Made by a program: the position numbers and the translations under genes
Part shown: positions 24,669 through 33,447 of the stretch, piece after piece
How positions within the stretch are numbered: the first letter of the stretch is position 1
How the letters are laid out: each line of letters begins with the position of its first letter
Assembly (NCBI RefSeq): GCF_050433225.1
Contig: NZ_JBNPXQ010000001.1
Location: forward strand, 682,001-746,000
From: Sphingomonas_D zeicaulis
GTDB taxonomy: Bacteria; Pseudomonadota; Alphaproteobacteria; Sphingomonadales; Sphingomonadaceae
Reading direction: 5' to 3'
Length of the DNA stretch: 64,000 bases
The notes under the pieces: generated by a model
The model's input: the letters and a program-made list of their open reading frames with translations, nothing else
Database searches by the model: none
What the model was told of the DNA's origin: nothing

Positions 24669-26972
24669 TCAGACCCGCGGCGAGCCGGCCCGCAAAGTGC
24701 GGGCAGCGGCGACCATCGCCGCGATCGCCGGGCGCACCTCTTCCCAGCGGCGCGTCTTGAGGCCGCAATCCGGGTTGATCCAGAGCTGTTCGGGCCGGAG
24801 ATGCTGCTGGGCGAGCCGCATCAGCTCGACCATCTCGGTCTCGGCCGGCACCCGTGCGGAATGGATATCGTAGACGCCCGGCCCGATCTCGCCGGGGTAG
24901 CGGTAGCGCGCAAAGCCTTCCAGCAGCTCCATCTGCGAGCGCGCGGTCTCGATCGAGATCACGTCAGCATCCATCGCGCCGATCGCGGGCAGGATCTCGT
25001 TGAATTCCGAATAGCACATGTGGGTGTGGATCTGCGTGGCATCGGCAACGCCCGCGGCAGAGAGGCGGAAGGCGTCGACCGCCCAGTCGAGATAGGGCTG
25101 CCAGTCCCGCCGGCGCAGCGGCATGCCCTCGCGCAGCGCGGCCTCGTCGATCTGGATCGCCTGGCAGCCGGCGCGTTCGAGGTCGACCACCTCGTCGCGG
25201 ATCGCCAGCGCGATCTGTCGGCAGGATGCGGCGCGCGGCTGGTCGTCGCGCACGAAGCTCCAGTTGAGGATCGTCACCGGGCCGGTGAGCATGCCCTTGA
25301 CCGGTCGGGTCGTCAGCGACTGCGCGTAGCGCCACCACGCCACCGTCATCGGCTGCGGGCGCGCGACGTCGCCATAGAGGATCGGCGGGCGGACGCAGCG
25401 CGAGCCATAGCTCTGCACCCAGCCATGGATGGTGAAGGCGAAGCCCGAAAGCTTTTCGCCGAAATATTGCACCATGTCGTTCCGCTCGAACTCGCCATGG
25501 ACGAGCATGTCGAGCCCGGCCTCCTCCTGCCAGCGGATCGCGCGCGCGGTTTCCTCACGCAGGAACTGCTCATAGCCGGCATCGTCGAGATGACCGCGGC
25601 CATGTTCGGCGCGAGCGTGGCGGACGTCGGCGGTTTGCGGAAAGGAGCCGATCGTGGTGGTGGGGAAGGGCGGCAAGCCAAGCACCCCGGCTTGCATGCG
25701 GCTGCGCCCGGCGCGGCTGCCCTGCCGGTCGCGCATCGCCGGCGTGACCGTCGCGAGCCGGGCCTGCACCGCGGCGTCATGAATGCGCGGCGAGGTCCTG
25801 CGCTCGGCGGCGGCGCGCGATGCGAGGGTGAGCGGCTCGGCGACGCTGGCGCGGCCTTCGTTCAGCGCGCGCTTGAGCAGATCCAGTTCGGCGATCTTCT
25901 GCACCGCGAAGGCGAGCCATTGCCGGATCTCCCCATCCAGCTTCGGTTCGAGCGCCAGGTCGATCGGCACGTGGAGCAGCGAACAGGAGGGGGCGAGGAT
26001 CAGGTCGCGGGTGGCGGCGATCGGCTCGAGCCGGGCGAGCAGCGCGTCGAGATCCGCGCGCCACACATTGCGCCCGTCGATCACGCCAAGCGAGAGCCGC
26101 ATCTCCCTGGGCGCGGCCTTCAGCACCGCATCGAGTTGGTCCGGCGCGCGGGCAAGATCGACATGGAGTCCGGCCACCGGCAGCGCGGCGGCGAAGGAGA
26201 GATTATCCTCGAGCCCGCCGAAATAGGTGGTCAGCATCAGCTTAGGGCCGGTGCGCGCGAGGCGGGCATAAGCGCGGGTGAAGGCGAGCCGCTGGCGTTC
26301 GGAGAGATCGGTGACGAGGATCGGCTCGTCGATCTGCACCCAGCCGGCGCCGGCCCCGGCGAGCCGACCGAGAATATCGGCGTAGAGCGCGAGCACCTCG
26401 TCCAGCCGGTCGAACGGATCGACGCCCTGGCCCTTCGCGAGGCTGAGCCAGGTGACCGGGCCCAGCAGCACCGGCCGCGTTTCATAGCCCTGCGCTTTCG
26501 CCTCGCGATAGTCATCGACGATCTTGAGGCGGCCGAGCGCGAGCGTCTGGTCCGGTTCGATTTCCGGCACGATATAGTGATAATTGGTGTCGAACCATTT
26601 GGTCATCTCGCCGGCGGTGACGCTGCCATGCGCGTGGCCGCAGCCGTCATCGGCACCGGTCGTGCCGCGCGCCATCGCGAAAGTGGTGGCGAGATCGGCA
26701 GGCTCATCACCCGCCGCGCGGTAGCGCGTTGGGATCGCGCCCAGCATGATGCTGAGATCGAGCACATGGTCGTAGAGCGAGAAATCGTTGGAGGGCAGCC
26801 AGTCGACGCCGAGCGCCTTCTGTCGCGCCCACGCGGCGGTCCGCAGGCCGGCGGCGGCCTCCTCCAGATCGGCCTCATCGATCTTTCCGGCCCAATATTT
26901 CTCCAGCGCGAACTTGAGTTCGCGGCGCGGGCCGATGCGGGGAAATCCCAGCGTGGCAATGGTGACGGTCAT
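24669..26972 (-). CDS. metE: Cobalamin-independent methionine synthase
   Basis: The 767-residue protein catalyses transfer of the methyl group of 5-methyltetrahydropteroyl-triglutamate to homocysteine. It shows the MetE N-terminus TLGFPRIGPRRELKFALEKYWAG, the mid-protein TTIGSFPQT that opens the second barrel, GPVTILNWSF, IQIDEAALREG, the zinc-ligand region HTHMCYSEFNEI and the final zinc Cys in INPDCGLKTR. Length matches the family. The ATG at 26972 gives the standard N-terminus; a GTG two codons upstream (26978) is also possible. Expression is controlled by the B12 riboswitch upstream, the classical logic in which cobalamin turns off the B12-independent enzyme. No metH is in the window. Confidence 0.97.
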   Translation of the reverse strand: MTVTIATLGFPRIGPRRELKFALEKYWAGKIDEADLEEAAAGLRTAAWARQKALGVDWLPSNDFSLYDHVLDLSIMLGAIPTRYRAAGDEPADLATTFAMARGTTGADDGCGHAHGSVTAGEMTKWFDTNYHYIVPEIEPDQTLALGRLKIVDDYREAKAQGYETRPVLLGPVTWLSLAKGQGVDPFDRLDEVLALYADILGRLAGAGAGWVQIDEPILVTDLSERQRLAFTRAYARLARTGPKLMLTTYFGGLEDNLSFAAALPVAGLHVDLARAPDQLDAVLKAAPREMRLSLGVIDGRNVWRADLDALLARLEPIAATRDLILAPSCSLLHVPIDLALEPKLDGEIRQWLAFAVQKIAELDLLKRALNEGRASVAEPLTLASRAAAERRTSPRIHDAAVQARLATVTPAMRDRQGSRAGRSRMQAGVLGLPPFPTTTIGSFPQTADVRHARAEHGRGHLDDAGYEQFLREETARAIRWQEEAGLDMLVHGEFERNDMVQYFGEKLSGFAFTIHGWVQSYGSRCVRPPILYGDVARPQPMTVAWWRYAQSLTTRPVKGMLTGPVTILNWSFVRDDQPRAASCRQIALAIRDEVVDLERAGCQAIQIDEAALREGMPLRRRDWQPYLDWAVDAFRLSAAGVADATQIHTHMCYSEFNEILPAIGAMDADVISIETARSQMELLEGFARYRYPGEIGPGVYDIHSARVPAETEMVELMRLAQQHLRPEQLWINPDCGLKTRRWEEVRPAIAAMVAAARTLRAGSPRV

Positions 26973-27092
26973 CTTCACATACCCCGATGAAGGGCAGGGG
27001 ACCGGACGGGCTCACGCACCAGTGCCGCGGACGCATCAGGCCGGCCGCGGACGAGCAAGCGGCCAGACCGGGCACCCCGCCGGTGGACGTTA

Positions 27093-27290
27093 TCGCGTCT
27101 GAGGCAGGTCTCCTGGCTCACGGGTCAGCGCGGATGGTCTGGCCTTCCCGGCGGCGCGAACGCCGCCAGTGACACGTAATGACCAACCGCTCGCCGCTTA
27201 CAGTTGCGGGGGCAGCGCCGGCATCGCACCGGCTTCCCGTCTTAGCTTCGGTGCGGGCGAACCCGGCCGAAGAACCTCGACAGCCTCACC
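27093..27290 (-). ncRNA. Cobalamin (AdoCbl) riboswitch upstream of metE
   Basis: On the minus strand the conserved parts appear in order: a 5' stem near 27268-27287, the GAAGCCGGTGC segment, GCTGCCCCCGCAACTGTAAG (27194-27215), a GTCACTGG core and the B12-box AGCCAGGAGACCTGCC at 27102-27118. It lies between the probable metE promoter and the metE start, 121 bases before the ATG. The expression platform must be within 26973-27092, a GC-rich stretch where pairing could form a terminator or hide the ribosome binding site. Confidence 0.95.
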
Positions 27291-27320
27291 ATCGGGCAAG
27301 AGACAGCGCGCGTCAAGCAT

Positions 27321-27342
27321 GATATAAAGAAATCTTTATATC
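27321..27342. promoter_or_regulatory. Perfect AT-rich palindrome at the metE promoter
   Basis: GATATAAAGA and its exact complement TCTTTATATC are separated by two bases. The site stands out as AT-rich in GC-rich surroundings, about 30 bases upstream of the riboswitch 5' end and 15 bases beyond the antiporter stop. Its form suits a dimeric ArsR- or MarR-type repressor covering the metE promoter. Some proteobacteria control methionine genes with S-adenosylhomocysteine-responsive ArsR proteins, but that link is inference. Confidence 0.6.
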
Positions 27343-27356
27343 GTTATATGGGGCGG

Positions 27357-28985
27357 TCAAACCGCATAGCGTGCTTCCAGCAGGTCGAGTTCGCGAACCA
27401 GCTTGCGGGCGACCTCGCTGCCCAGTTCCCGACGGCGGACCATGCGGAACAGCTCGGTGCGCTCCGCCTTGAGGCCGGCAAGTCGTAAGTCACGCTCGAT
27501 CCGCTCGATTTCGCGGGCCGAGGGCTGGTCGGGCGTGTCGATATCGAAGCGCTCGATGCGCTCGCGATACATGTCCATCACCCGCGCTGCGGCGGCGACA
27601 TAGAAGTCGGCATCCGCATGGCCCTCCGCCATGGCATGTTCGGCACGCTCGACCGCTTCGATCGCGGCGTGCGCGGCGGCGACGCGCGCGGCATCCTCCG
27701 CGGCCTGATAGGAGGTTTCGGCGGGGAGCTTCAGCCCCTTGAGCAGCAGCGGCAGGCCGATGCTGGCAAGGACCAGCGAGACGATGATCACCCCCATCGC
27801 GAGGAAGATGGCGAGGTCGCGCGCGGGGAAGGGGGATCCGTCCCCCATCGCCAGCGGCAGGGTCATCACACCGGCGAGGGTGATGGCGCCGCGGACGCCC
27901 GCGAACGACATCGCCGCCACCGCGCGCCAGTTCGGCCGCTGCTTCCATTCGCCCGCACGGAACAGCGTCCAGCGAAACGAAACCCACACCCAGATGAAGC
28001 GCAGCGCGGCGAGGCCGAGGTTGATCGCAATCACGTAGATTGCCAGCCACCAGGTCTCATGATGGCCGGTGGTGCGGACGATCTCGGCGGCGCCGGAAAG
28101 GATCATCGGCAATTGCTCGCCCAGCAGCACGAAGATGATGCCGTTGGCGGCGAACTGGATCGTATCCCATACCGAGTTGCGGCGCATCCGCGTGGTCGCG
28201 GCGACCTCACCCGTAGTCTCGACGAAGCCCATCGTCACGCCCGCCGCCACCGCCGCGAGAATGCCGGAGCAATGGACATGCTCGGCGACCAGATAGGAAC
28301 CGAAGGGGATCAGCAGGCTGATCAGGATCTGCGCGCCGCCATCCTCGCCATAGCGCCGGGTGATCCAGCCCTTGGCGCGCGAGACGCCCCAGGTGACGCC
28401 GACGCCGACCGCGATGCCGCCCAGCGCGACCCACAGGAAGTTGAGCGTGGCGGCTTGTATCGAGAAGGCGCCGGTCAGCGCCGCAACAATCGCAAAGCGC
28501 AGGCAGACCAGGCCGGACGCATCGTTGAGCAGCGATTCGCCTTCCAGGATGTGCATCATTCGCTTGGGGATCGGCACGCGCTGGGCGATGGCGGAAACCG
28601 CGATCGGATCGGTGGGAGAGACCACGGCGGCGAGCGCGAAGGCGACGGCGATCGGCATGGACGGGATCATCCAGTGGATGAACAGGCCCATGCCGACGAC
28701 CGTGAAGAGGACAAGGCCGAGCGCGAGCTCAAGCACGGTCTTGCCGTCCTTGAACAACTCCTCGCGCGGGATGCGCCAGCCGTCGAGAAACAGCAGGGGC
28801 GGCAGGAACAGCAGGAAGAAGATCTCCGGATCGAGCGTGACGCGCCAATCGGCGACGAGGCCGATCACCGCACCCAGCGCGATCTGGAACAAAGGCCTTG
28901 GCAGGGGAATCGGCACGATTCTCGAGATGACACCACTCACGATGACGGCGAGCAGCAGGACGAGGACGATCGTGATGATTTCCAA
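27357..28985 (-). CDS. CPA1 family Na+(K+)/H+ antiporter
   Basis: The 542-residue protein has about twelve membrane segments. CPA1/NhaP features include PRPLFQIALGAVIG, FFLLFLPPLLFLDG, AVVSPTDPIAV with the exchanger's paired acidic site in the membrane, and ESLLNDASGLV. A helical cytoplasmic C-terminal tail of about 140 residues follows. It exchanges protons for Na+ or K+ across the inner membrane. No ATG fits the family N-terminus. A TTG at 28985 (Leu-Glu-Ile-Ile) with AGGA upstream gives it exactly, whereas the first upstream ATG (29099) would add 38 polar residues and overlap the LysR gene. The start is therefore probably TTG. Confidence 0.9.
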   Translation of the reverse strand: MEIITIVLVLLLAVIVSGVISRIVPIPLPRPLFQIALGAVIGLVADWRVTLDPEIFFLLFLPPLLFLDGWRIPREELFKDGKTVLELALGLVLFTVVGMGLFIHWMIPSMPIAVAFALAAVVSPTDPIAVSAIAQRVPIPKRMMHILEGESLLNDASGLVCLRFAIVAALTGAFSIQAATLNFLWVALGGIAVGVGVTWGVSRAKGWITRRYGEDGGAQILISLLIPFGSYLVAEHVHCSGILAAVAAGVTMGFVETTGEVAATTRMRRNSVWDTIQFAANGIIFVLLGEQLPMILSGAAEIVRTTGHHETWWLAIYVIAINLGLAALRFIWVWVSFRWTLFRAGEWKQRPNWRAVAAMSFAGVRGAITLAGVMTLPLAMGDGSPFPARDLAIFLAMGVIIVSLVLASIGLPLLLKGLKLPAETSYQAAEDAARVAAAHAAIEAVERAEHAMAEGHADADFYVAAAARVMDMYRERIERFDIDTPDQPSAREIERIERDLRLAGLKAERTELFRMVRRRELGSEVARKLVRELDLLEARYAV

Positions 28986-29086
28986 GGCGTTTTCCTGATC
29001 GTTGAGACTGCCGCCCTTGTTGCGAACGCAGCGCAGCAGGTCAACCGCTTGTCGATGGAAAAACACGGTTGGGCGCTGAGCCGACC

Positions 29087-29983
29087 TCAATCGCCCCAAT
29101 GAGGTGGATTGCCCAGCGCGCGCCGTAGGCTTTCGGTCAGCGCCGCGACCTTGGCGGAGGCCATGCTCGACTGCGGATAGCAGACGAACAGTTCGGCGCC
29201 TTCGCCCTCCGCCCGGACATCGACCTGAACGAGCGTGCCGGAGGCGATTTCGCGGTGAACGAAGAAGGTCGGCAGCAAGGTGATGCCGAGACCGGCCAGC
29301 GCCGCATCGCGCATGATCAGGCCGTTGTTGACGCGCATCGCGTTTCGCGGCCTGACGACCGTCCAGCCGCCATCCTTCGCAAAACGCCAGTCCGCCTCGC
29401 GATTGATGTAGACGATGCCGCGATGCTGCTGGAGTTCCGCGGGGGAGGCGGGCGTGCCATGGTCCGCCAGATAGGCGGGCGAGGCGACGAGGATGCGGCG
29501 GGTGACCGCGAGCCGCCGCGCGATCAGCCGGCTGTCGGCGACCGGCCCATGGCGGATGACAGCGTCGAAGCCATCGGCGGCAGCATCGACGAAGCGATCG
29601 TCGAGTTCGAGCGTCAGTTCGATCGCGGGGTGCTGTGCGAGGAAGCGGTAGAGCGCCGGCCCGAGGTGGAGGATGCCGAAGCCGACCGGCGCCGACAGGC
29701 GCAGCGGCCCCGCCAATGTACCGCGCCGCTCGGCGATCTCGGCGGAGGCCTGCCGAGCCTCGAACAAGATGCGCTGCGCCCGCGGCAGGAAAGTGGCGCC
29801 GTCCTGTGTCAGCGACAATTTGCGCGTCGTGCGTTGAACGAGGCTGGTGCCGAGCGAACGTTCGAGTTCGGCCAGCCTTTCGCTGATCACCGATTTGGCC
29901 TGGCCGAGCAGGCGCGCAGCGGCACTGATCGAGCCGGCCTCTGCCGTTGCGACGAAAGCGGCGATGCCTTCGAACTTCATCAT
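29087..29983 (-). CDS. LysR family transcriptional regulator
   Basis: The product of about 298 residues has a winged helix-turn-helix at 1-60 (FVATAEAGSISAAARLLGQAKSVISERLAELERSLG), then a two-lobed periplasmic-binding-like effector domain (LSAPVGFGILHLGPALYRFLAQHP and RNAMRVNNGLIMRDAALAGLGITLLPTFFV). The alternative start is the ATG one codon on (29980). It is divergent from the alpha/beta hydrolase gene with 108 bases between, the classical arrangement for a LysR regulator and its target. It is the only typical catabolic regulator in the window. Confidence 0.92.
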   Translation of the reverse strand: MMKFEGIAAFVATAEAGSISAAARLLGQAKSVISERLAELERSLGTSLVQRTTRKLSLTQDGATFLPRAQRILFEARQASAEIAERRGTLAGPLRLSAPVGFGILHLGPALYRFLAQHPAIELTLELDDRFVDAAADGFDAVIRHGPVADSRLIARRLAVTRRILVASPAYLADHGTPASPAELQQHRGIVYINREADWRFAKDGGWTVVRPRNAMRVNNGLIMRDAALAGLGITLLPTFFVHREIASGTLVQVDVRAEGEGAELFVCYPQSSMASAKVAALTESLRRALGNPPHWGD

Positions 29984-30071
29984 CGTTCGGCTTTCCCGAA
30001 AGCCAGTTTCGGCCCCCATGGGCTAGTGCGGACGGTGCATCGCGCGCAGCATGGTGTCGAGGGCATCGGTG

Positions 30072-30083
30072 CCCCGTACGGGG
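30072..30083. promoter_or_regulatory. CCCCGTACGGGG palindrome in the hydrolase leader
   Basis: A perfect 12-base palindrome ends 8 bases before the hydrolase ATG and includes its only purine-rich ribosome-binding candidate. It could be part of a regulator site or an RNA structure. Confidence 0.3.
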
Positions 30084-30091
30084 GCATCGTC

Positions 30092-31018
30092 ATGCTACGC
30101 TCAGCCATCCTCGCCATCGCCTTGTTCACGACCGCTTTCACCGCCGCGCCCGCAGCGGCGCAGCTTGAGCCTTTTCCGCCTTCTTTCGCCGAGCGCGATA
30201 TCGCGACCAACGGCACGACATTGCATGTGCGCATCGGTGGCAAGGGGCCGGCGGTGGTGCTGCTCCACGGCTATGGCGAGACCGGCGACATGTGGGCGCC
30301 GCTCGCCGCCGATCTGATGCGCGATCATACCGTGATCGTTCCGGATCTGCGGGGCCTGGGCCTCTCGGCCCGGCCGGCCGGTGGCTATGACAAGAAAACG
30401 CAGGGACGCGACGTCGCCGGGCTGCTCGACGCGCTGAAGATCGGCAAGGTCGATCTCGTCACCCACGATATCGGCAACATGGTGGGCTATGCCTTCGCGG
30501 CGGCGAACCGCGACCGGGTGACGCGCTTCGTGCTGATGGATGCGCCGCTTCCGGGCATCGGCCCGTGGGAAGAGGTTCTGAAGAACCCGCTGCTCTGGCA
30601 TTTTCGCTTCGGCGGCCCGGACATGGAGCGACTGGTGGCGGGGCGCGAGCGCATCTATCTCGACCGCTTCTGGAACGAATTCTCCGCTACACCCGCGAAG
30701 TTCAGCGAGGACTCGCGCCGGCATTATGCCCGGCTTTACGCGCTGCCGGGGGCGATGCACGCCGGCTTCGCGCAATTCGCAGCGTTCGACCAGGACGCGA
30801 TCGACGACAAGGCCAGTCTCGCGGCAGGCAAGCTGACCATGCCGGTGCTGGCAGTGGGGGGCGAGAAATCCTTCGGGGCGACCATGGCGGTGGTCATGCG
30901 CGCGGCGGCGACCAATGTCACCGAGGCGGTGGTCGCGGATTCCGGGCACTGGCTGATGGAGGAACAGCCCGAGGCGACGGTGAAGCTGGTGCGGGCGTTT
31001 CTGGATCGCGGCGCTTAG
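30092..31018 (+). CDS. Secreted alpha/beta hydrolase (epoxide hydrolase-like)
   Basis: The 308-residue protein has a signal peptide (about 1-23) and an alpha/beta hydrolase fold. The oxyanion motif is LLHGYGETGDMW (about 58-69). The nucleophile is Asp126 in VTHDIGNMVGY, an Asp rather than Ser, as in epoxide hydrolases and dehalogenases. The catalytic His is in ADSGHWLMEEQPE near 290. The residue after the Asp is Ile, not Trp, which argues against a dehalogenase. Likely a periplasmic epoxide hydrolase or related enzyme, controlled by the divergent LysR protein. Confidence 0.87.
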   Translation: MLRSAILAIALFTTAFTAAPAAAQLEPFPPSFAERDIATNGTTLHVRIGGKGPAVVLLHGYGETGDMWAPLAADLMRDHTVIVPDLRGLGLSARPAGGYDKKTQGRDVAGLLDALKIGKVDLVTHDIGNMVGYAFAAANRDRVTRFVLMDAPLPGIGPWEEVLKNPLLWHFRFGGPDMERLVAGRERIYLDRFWNEFSATPAKFSEDSRRHYARLYALPGAMHAGFAQFAAFDQDAIDDKASLAAGKLTMPVLAVGGEKSFGATMAVVMRAAATNVTEAVVADSGHWLMEEQPEATVKLVRAFLDRGA

Positions 31019-31028
31019 CGCTGTTGCC

Positions 31029-31062
31029 ACTCCTCCCCGACGCGCAGCGCGAGGGGAGGAGT
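31029..31062. terminator. Hairpin between convergent hydrolase and SDR genes
   Basis: ACTCCTCCCC and GGGGAGGAGT pair perfectly around a 14-base loop that itself contains GCGC repeats. It lies 10 bases after the hydrolase stop and 26 bases from the last gene of the long steroid operon, so it can terminate both. Confidence 0.6.
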
Positions 31063-31087
31063 GCATTCCCGATGACGAGGGCGGCGC

Positions 31088-31837
31088 CTACCGGGCCAGA
31101 TAGCCGCCATCGATCGCCAGCGGGTGCCCGGTGATGAAACTCGCCCGGTCCGAAGCGAGGAAGACGACGCCATCGGCGATCTCTTCGGGCCGCCCCATGC
31201 GGTTCATCGGGTGCATCTGCGCCATGAAAGCGCGCGATTCCTCGCTCAGCGCATCGCTCTCGGTCATCGGTGTGCTGATCGCGCCGGGGCAGACGCAGTT
31301 CACGCGAATGCCCTCGGCGGCATAGCGCATCGCCGCGGAACGGGTGAGGCCGACCACCGCATGCTTGCTCGCGCAGTAGCCCGGGCCGGACAGGCCGGAC
31401 ATGCCGGCGACCGACGAGGTGTTCACGATCGACCCTGAACCCTGCCGGCTCATGTGGCGAACCTCGGCAGCCATGCACAGCATCACGCCGCGCTGGTTGA
31501 CCGCAGCGACCTTGTCGTAGAGCTCTACCGACTCCCAGGGTGTCGTAAAATCCTCCAGCGACACGCCGGCATTGTTGAAGGCGATGTCGAGCCGGCCCCA
31601 TTTCTCTACGACGGCGTCGACCGCCGCGGTCACCGCAGCCTCATCGGTTACGTCGAGTGCGATTGCATAGGCCTCACCGCCGGCATCCGCGATCTTCTTT
31701 ACCGTGCCCTCGGCATTCTTCAGATCGGCCACCGCCACCTTGGCGCCTTCCGCCGCGAATGCGCGCGCCGTGGCGGCACCGATGCCGCCGGCGCCGCCGG
31801 TGACGAACGCGATCTTCCCTTCCAGCAATCCTGCCAT
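31088..31837 (-). CDS. SDR oxidoreductase, last gene of the steroid operon (possible hydroxysteroid dehydrogenase)
   Basis: The 249-residue classical SDR shows TGGAGGIG (about 13-20), an acidic residue after strand 2 (VADLK, favouring NAD), NNAGVS, the catalytic Ser in NTSSVAG, YCASK (Tyr/Lys) and IDGGYLAR at the end. It resembles 3-beta/17-beta-hydroxysteroid dehydrogenases of Comamonas and the glucose-1-dehydrogenase-like group. A thiolase lies 29 bases upstream and the ketosteroid isomerase is the gene before that. Oxidation of a 3- or 17-hydroxysteroid before isomerisation is a sensible but unproved role. Confidence 0.9.
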   Translation of the reverse strand: MAGLLEGKIAFVTGGAGGIGAATARAFAAEGAKVAVADLKNAEGTVKKIADAGGEAYAIALDVTDEAAVTAAVDAVVEKWGRLDIAFNNAGVSLEDFTTPWESVELYDKVAAVNQRGVMLCMAAEVRHMSRQGSGSIVNTSSVAGMSGLSGPGYCASKHAVVGLTRSAAMRYAAEGIRVNCVCPGAISTPMTESDALSEESRAFMAQMHPMNRMGRPEEIADGVVFLASDRASFITGHPLAIDGGYLAR

Positions 31838-31866
31838 GGTCTCTCTCCCGCTCTTGTTGAAAAGGT

Positions 31867-33066
31867 TCAGACGATCTCGAACAGGCCGGCCGCGCCCATG
31901 CCGCCGGCGATGCACATCGAAACGACGACATGGCGGACCCCGCGCCGGCGCCCCTCGATCAGCGCATGGCCGACCAGCCGCGATCCGGTCATCCCGAACG
32001 GATGGCCGAGCGCGATGCCGCCGCCATCGACGTTGAGCTTGTCCGGATCGATGCCGAGCGTGTCGCGGCAATGGAGCGCCTGCGATGCGAACGCTTCGTT
32101 GATTTCCCACAGCCCGATGTCGGCAACGGCAAGGCCGGCGCGGTCGAGCAGCTTCGGGATCGCGAACACCGGGCCGATCCCCATTTCCTCGGGCGCGCAG
32201 GCGGCGACCTGCATGCCGCGATAGATGCCGAGGATCGGCAGCCCTTCCGCCTCCGCAATCGCGCGCGAAACCAGCACCTGGGCGGAGGCGCCGTCCGAAA
32301 GCTGGCTGGCATTGCCGGCGGTGATATGGCGGCCTTCCTTGATGACCGCGCCATCCTTGTAGACCGGCTTGAGCGCGGCGAGCCCCTCGGCCGTGGTGTC
32401 GGCGCGGATGCCTTCGTCGCGATCGAGCGTCACCGATTGGTGGCCGGCAGCGCTGCCGTCCTTCTCGAACAGCGCCTTGCTGACGTCGATCGGCACGATC
32501 TCGTCGGCGAAGCGGCCCGCCGCCTGCGCGGCCGCGGCGCGGTGTTGGCTTTCCGCCGAGAATGCATCCTGCGCTTCGCGGCTGACGCCATAGCGCTCGG
32601 CGACGATCTCGGCGGTTTCGATCATCGGCATATAGGCGTGCGGTTCGGCCGCGATCACCGCCTCGGAGCGGTTGCGATAGGTCATCGCATGCTTGTTGAG
32701 CGTCAGGCTGATCGATTCCACGCCGCCGGCCACCGCCACGTCGATATCGTCAGCGATGATCGAGCGCGCCGCGAGCGCGACGGCGGTGAGGCCGGAGCCG
32801 CATTTGCGATCGAGCGCGAAGCCGGGGACGTTGCGCAGGCCCGAGGTGGCAGCGGTCAGCCGGCCGAGATTGTAGCTCTGCGTGCCCGACTGGGTGCCGA
32901 CGCCGAGGAAGATATCGTCGACACGCGCTGGATCGATCCCGGCGCGCGCGACCGCGGCGCGCACGACATGGCCCGAAAGCACCGGCGCCTCGGTGTCGTT
33001 CAGCGCGCCGCGATAGGCGCGGCCGATCCCCGTGCGCGCGGTGGAGACGATGACGGCTTCACGCAT
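31867..33066 (-). CDS. Acetyl-CoA acyltransferase (thiolase)
   Basis: The 399-residue thiolase has its nucleophilic Cys89 in DRKCGSG, the NEAF motif, GGGIALGHPFGMTG with the catalytic His, and CIAGGMGAAG with the second Cys. It cleaves 3-ketoacyl-CoA to acetyl-CoA plus a shortened acyl-CoA. It belongs to the general FadA group rather than the FadA6 type encoded at 37349-38503. It may thiolyse a steroid side chain or a late ring C/D intermediate. The start overlaps the ketosteroid isomerase stop by 8 bases. Confidence 0.93.
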   Translation of the reverse strand: MREAVIVSTARTGIGRAYRGALNDTEAPVLSGHVVRAAVARAGIDPARVDDIFLGVGTQSGTQSYNLGRLTAATSGLRNVPGFALDRKCGSGLTAVALAARSIIADDIDVAVAGGVESISLTLNKHAMTYRNRSEAVIAAEPHAYMPMIETAEIVAERYGVSREAQDAFSAESQHRAAAAQAAGRFADEIVPIDVSKALFEKDGSAAGHQSVTLDRDEGIRADTTAEGLAALKPVYKDGAVIKEGRHITAGNASQLSDGASAQVLVSRAIAEAEGLPILGIYRGMQVAACAPEEMGIGPVFAIPKLLDRAGLAVADIGLWEINEAFASQALHCRDTLGIDPDKLNVDGGGIALGHPFGMTGSRLVGHALIEGRRRGVRHVVVSMCIAGGMGAAGLFEIV

Positions 33067-33445
33067 CGGCCGGCCGTCCGAAACCGATCATGTTGGTGGG
33101 GCCGAAAAAGGCCTTCATCGAGACGACCTTGCCATCCTCCCCGAACTGGAACAGGTCGATTACGTCGACGCGCATCGCGGGATCGGCGAAGGTGACGTGG
33201 AAGGCGAAGGCGGCGGTGTCGACCGCCACGCGCACCGGGCCTTCGAGCTTGAGCTTCGCGCCGGTGGTCATCGAATTGGCGTAGAAGGTGCGGATCGCGG
33301 CGTGGCCGACATGCGGCGGTGTGCCGACCGGATCCTCGACGGTGGCGTCGGGCGCGAACAGGCTGACGACCATGTCGGGATCGGCGGCGTCGAACGCCGC
33401 GACATAGGTTTCGACGGCGCGAACCATGGCTTCGGGAGCAGGCAT
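33059..33445 (-). CDS. ksi: Delta5-3-ketosteroid isomerase
   Basis: The 128-residue protein moves the steroid double bond from C5-C6 to C4-C5. It aligns closely with Comamonas KSI: VETYVAAFDAADPDMVVSLFA, ATVEDPVGTPP, IRTFYANS and KVVSMKAFFGPTN. The catalytic residues fall in place: Tyr14 (oxyanion hole), Asp38 (proton shuttle) and Asp97, corresponding to the low-barrier Asp99. Length matches the 125-residue family. The ATG at 33445 follows GGAGG; a TTG two codons upstream is possible but less likely. It lies between MaoC (2 bases upstream) and the thiolase. This gene is the clearest evidence that the operon handles steroids. Confidence 0.93.
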   Translation of the reverse strand: MPAPEAMVRAVETYVAAFDAADPDMVVSLFAPDATVEDPVGTPPHVGHAAIRTFYANSMTTGAKLKLEGPVRVAVDTAAFAFHVTFADPAMRVDVIDLFQFGEDGKVVSMKAFFGPTNMIGFGRPADA

Positions 33446-33447
33446 CC

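Noticed and set aside
24516..26990. 824-codon open frame opposite metE
   Set aside because: Composition is that of a shadow frame, while metE on the other strand has full family conservation and a riboswitch.
27321..27342. Palindrome as terminator of the antiporter gene
   Set aside because: The antiporter is on the minus strand and its stop at 27357 faces away, so the palindrome lies downstream of it, which is possible. However, the AT-rich stem would be weak and has no separate U-tract, and its position at the metE promoter fits an operator better.
30092..31018. Second haloalkane dehalogenase
   Set aside because: The nucleophile Asp126 is followed by Ile rather than the halide-binding Trp, and there is a signal peptide, so an epoxide hydrolase-like enzyme is more likely.
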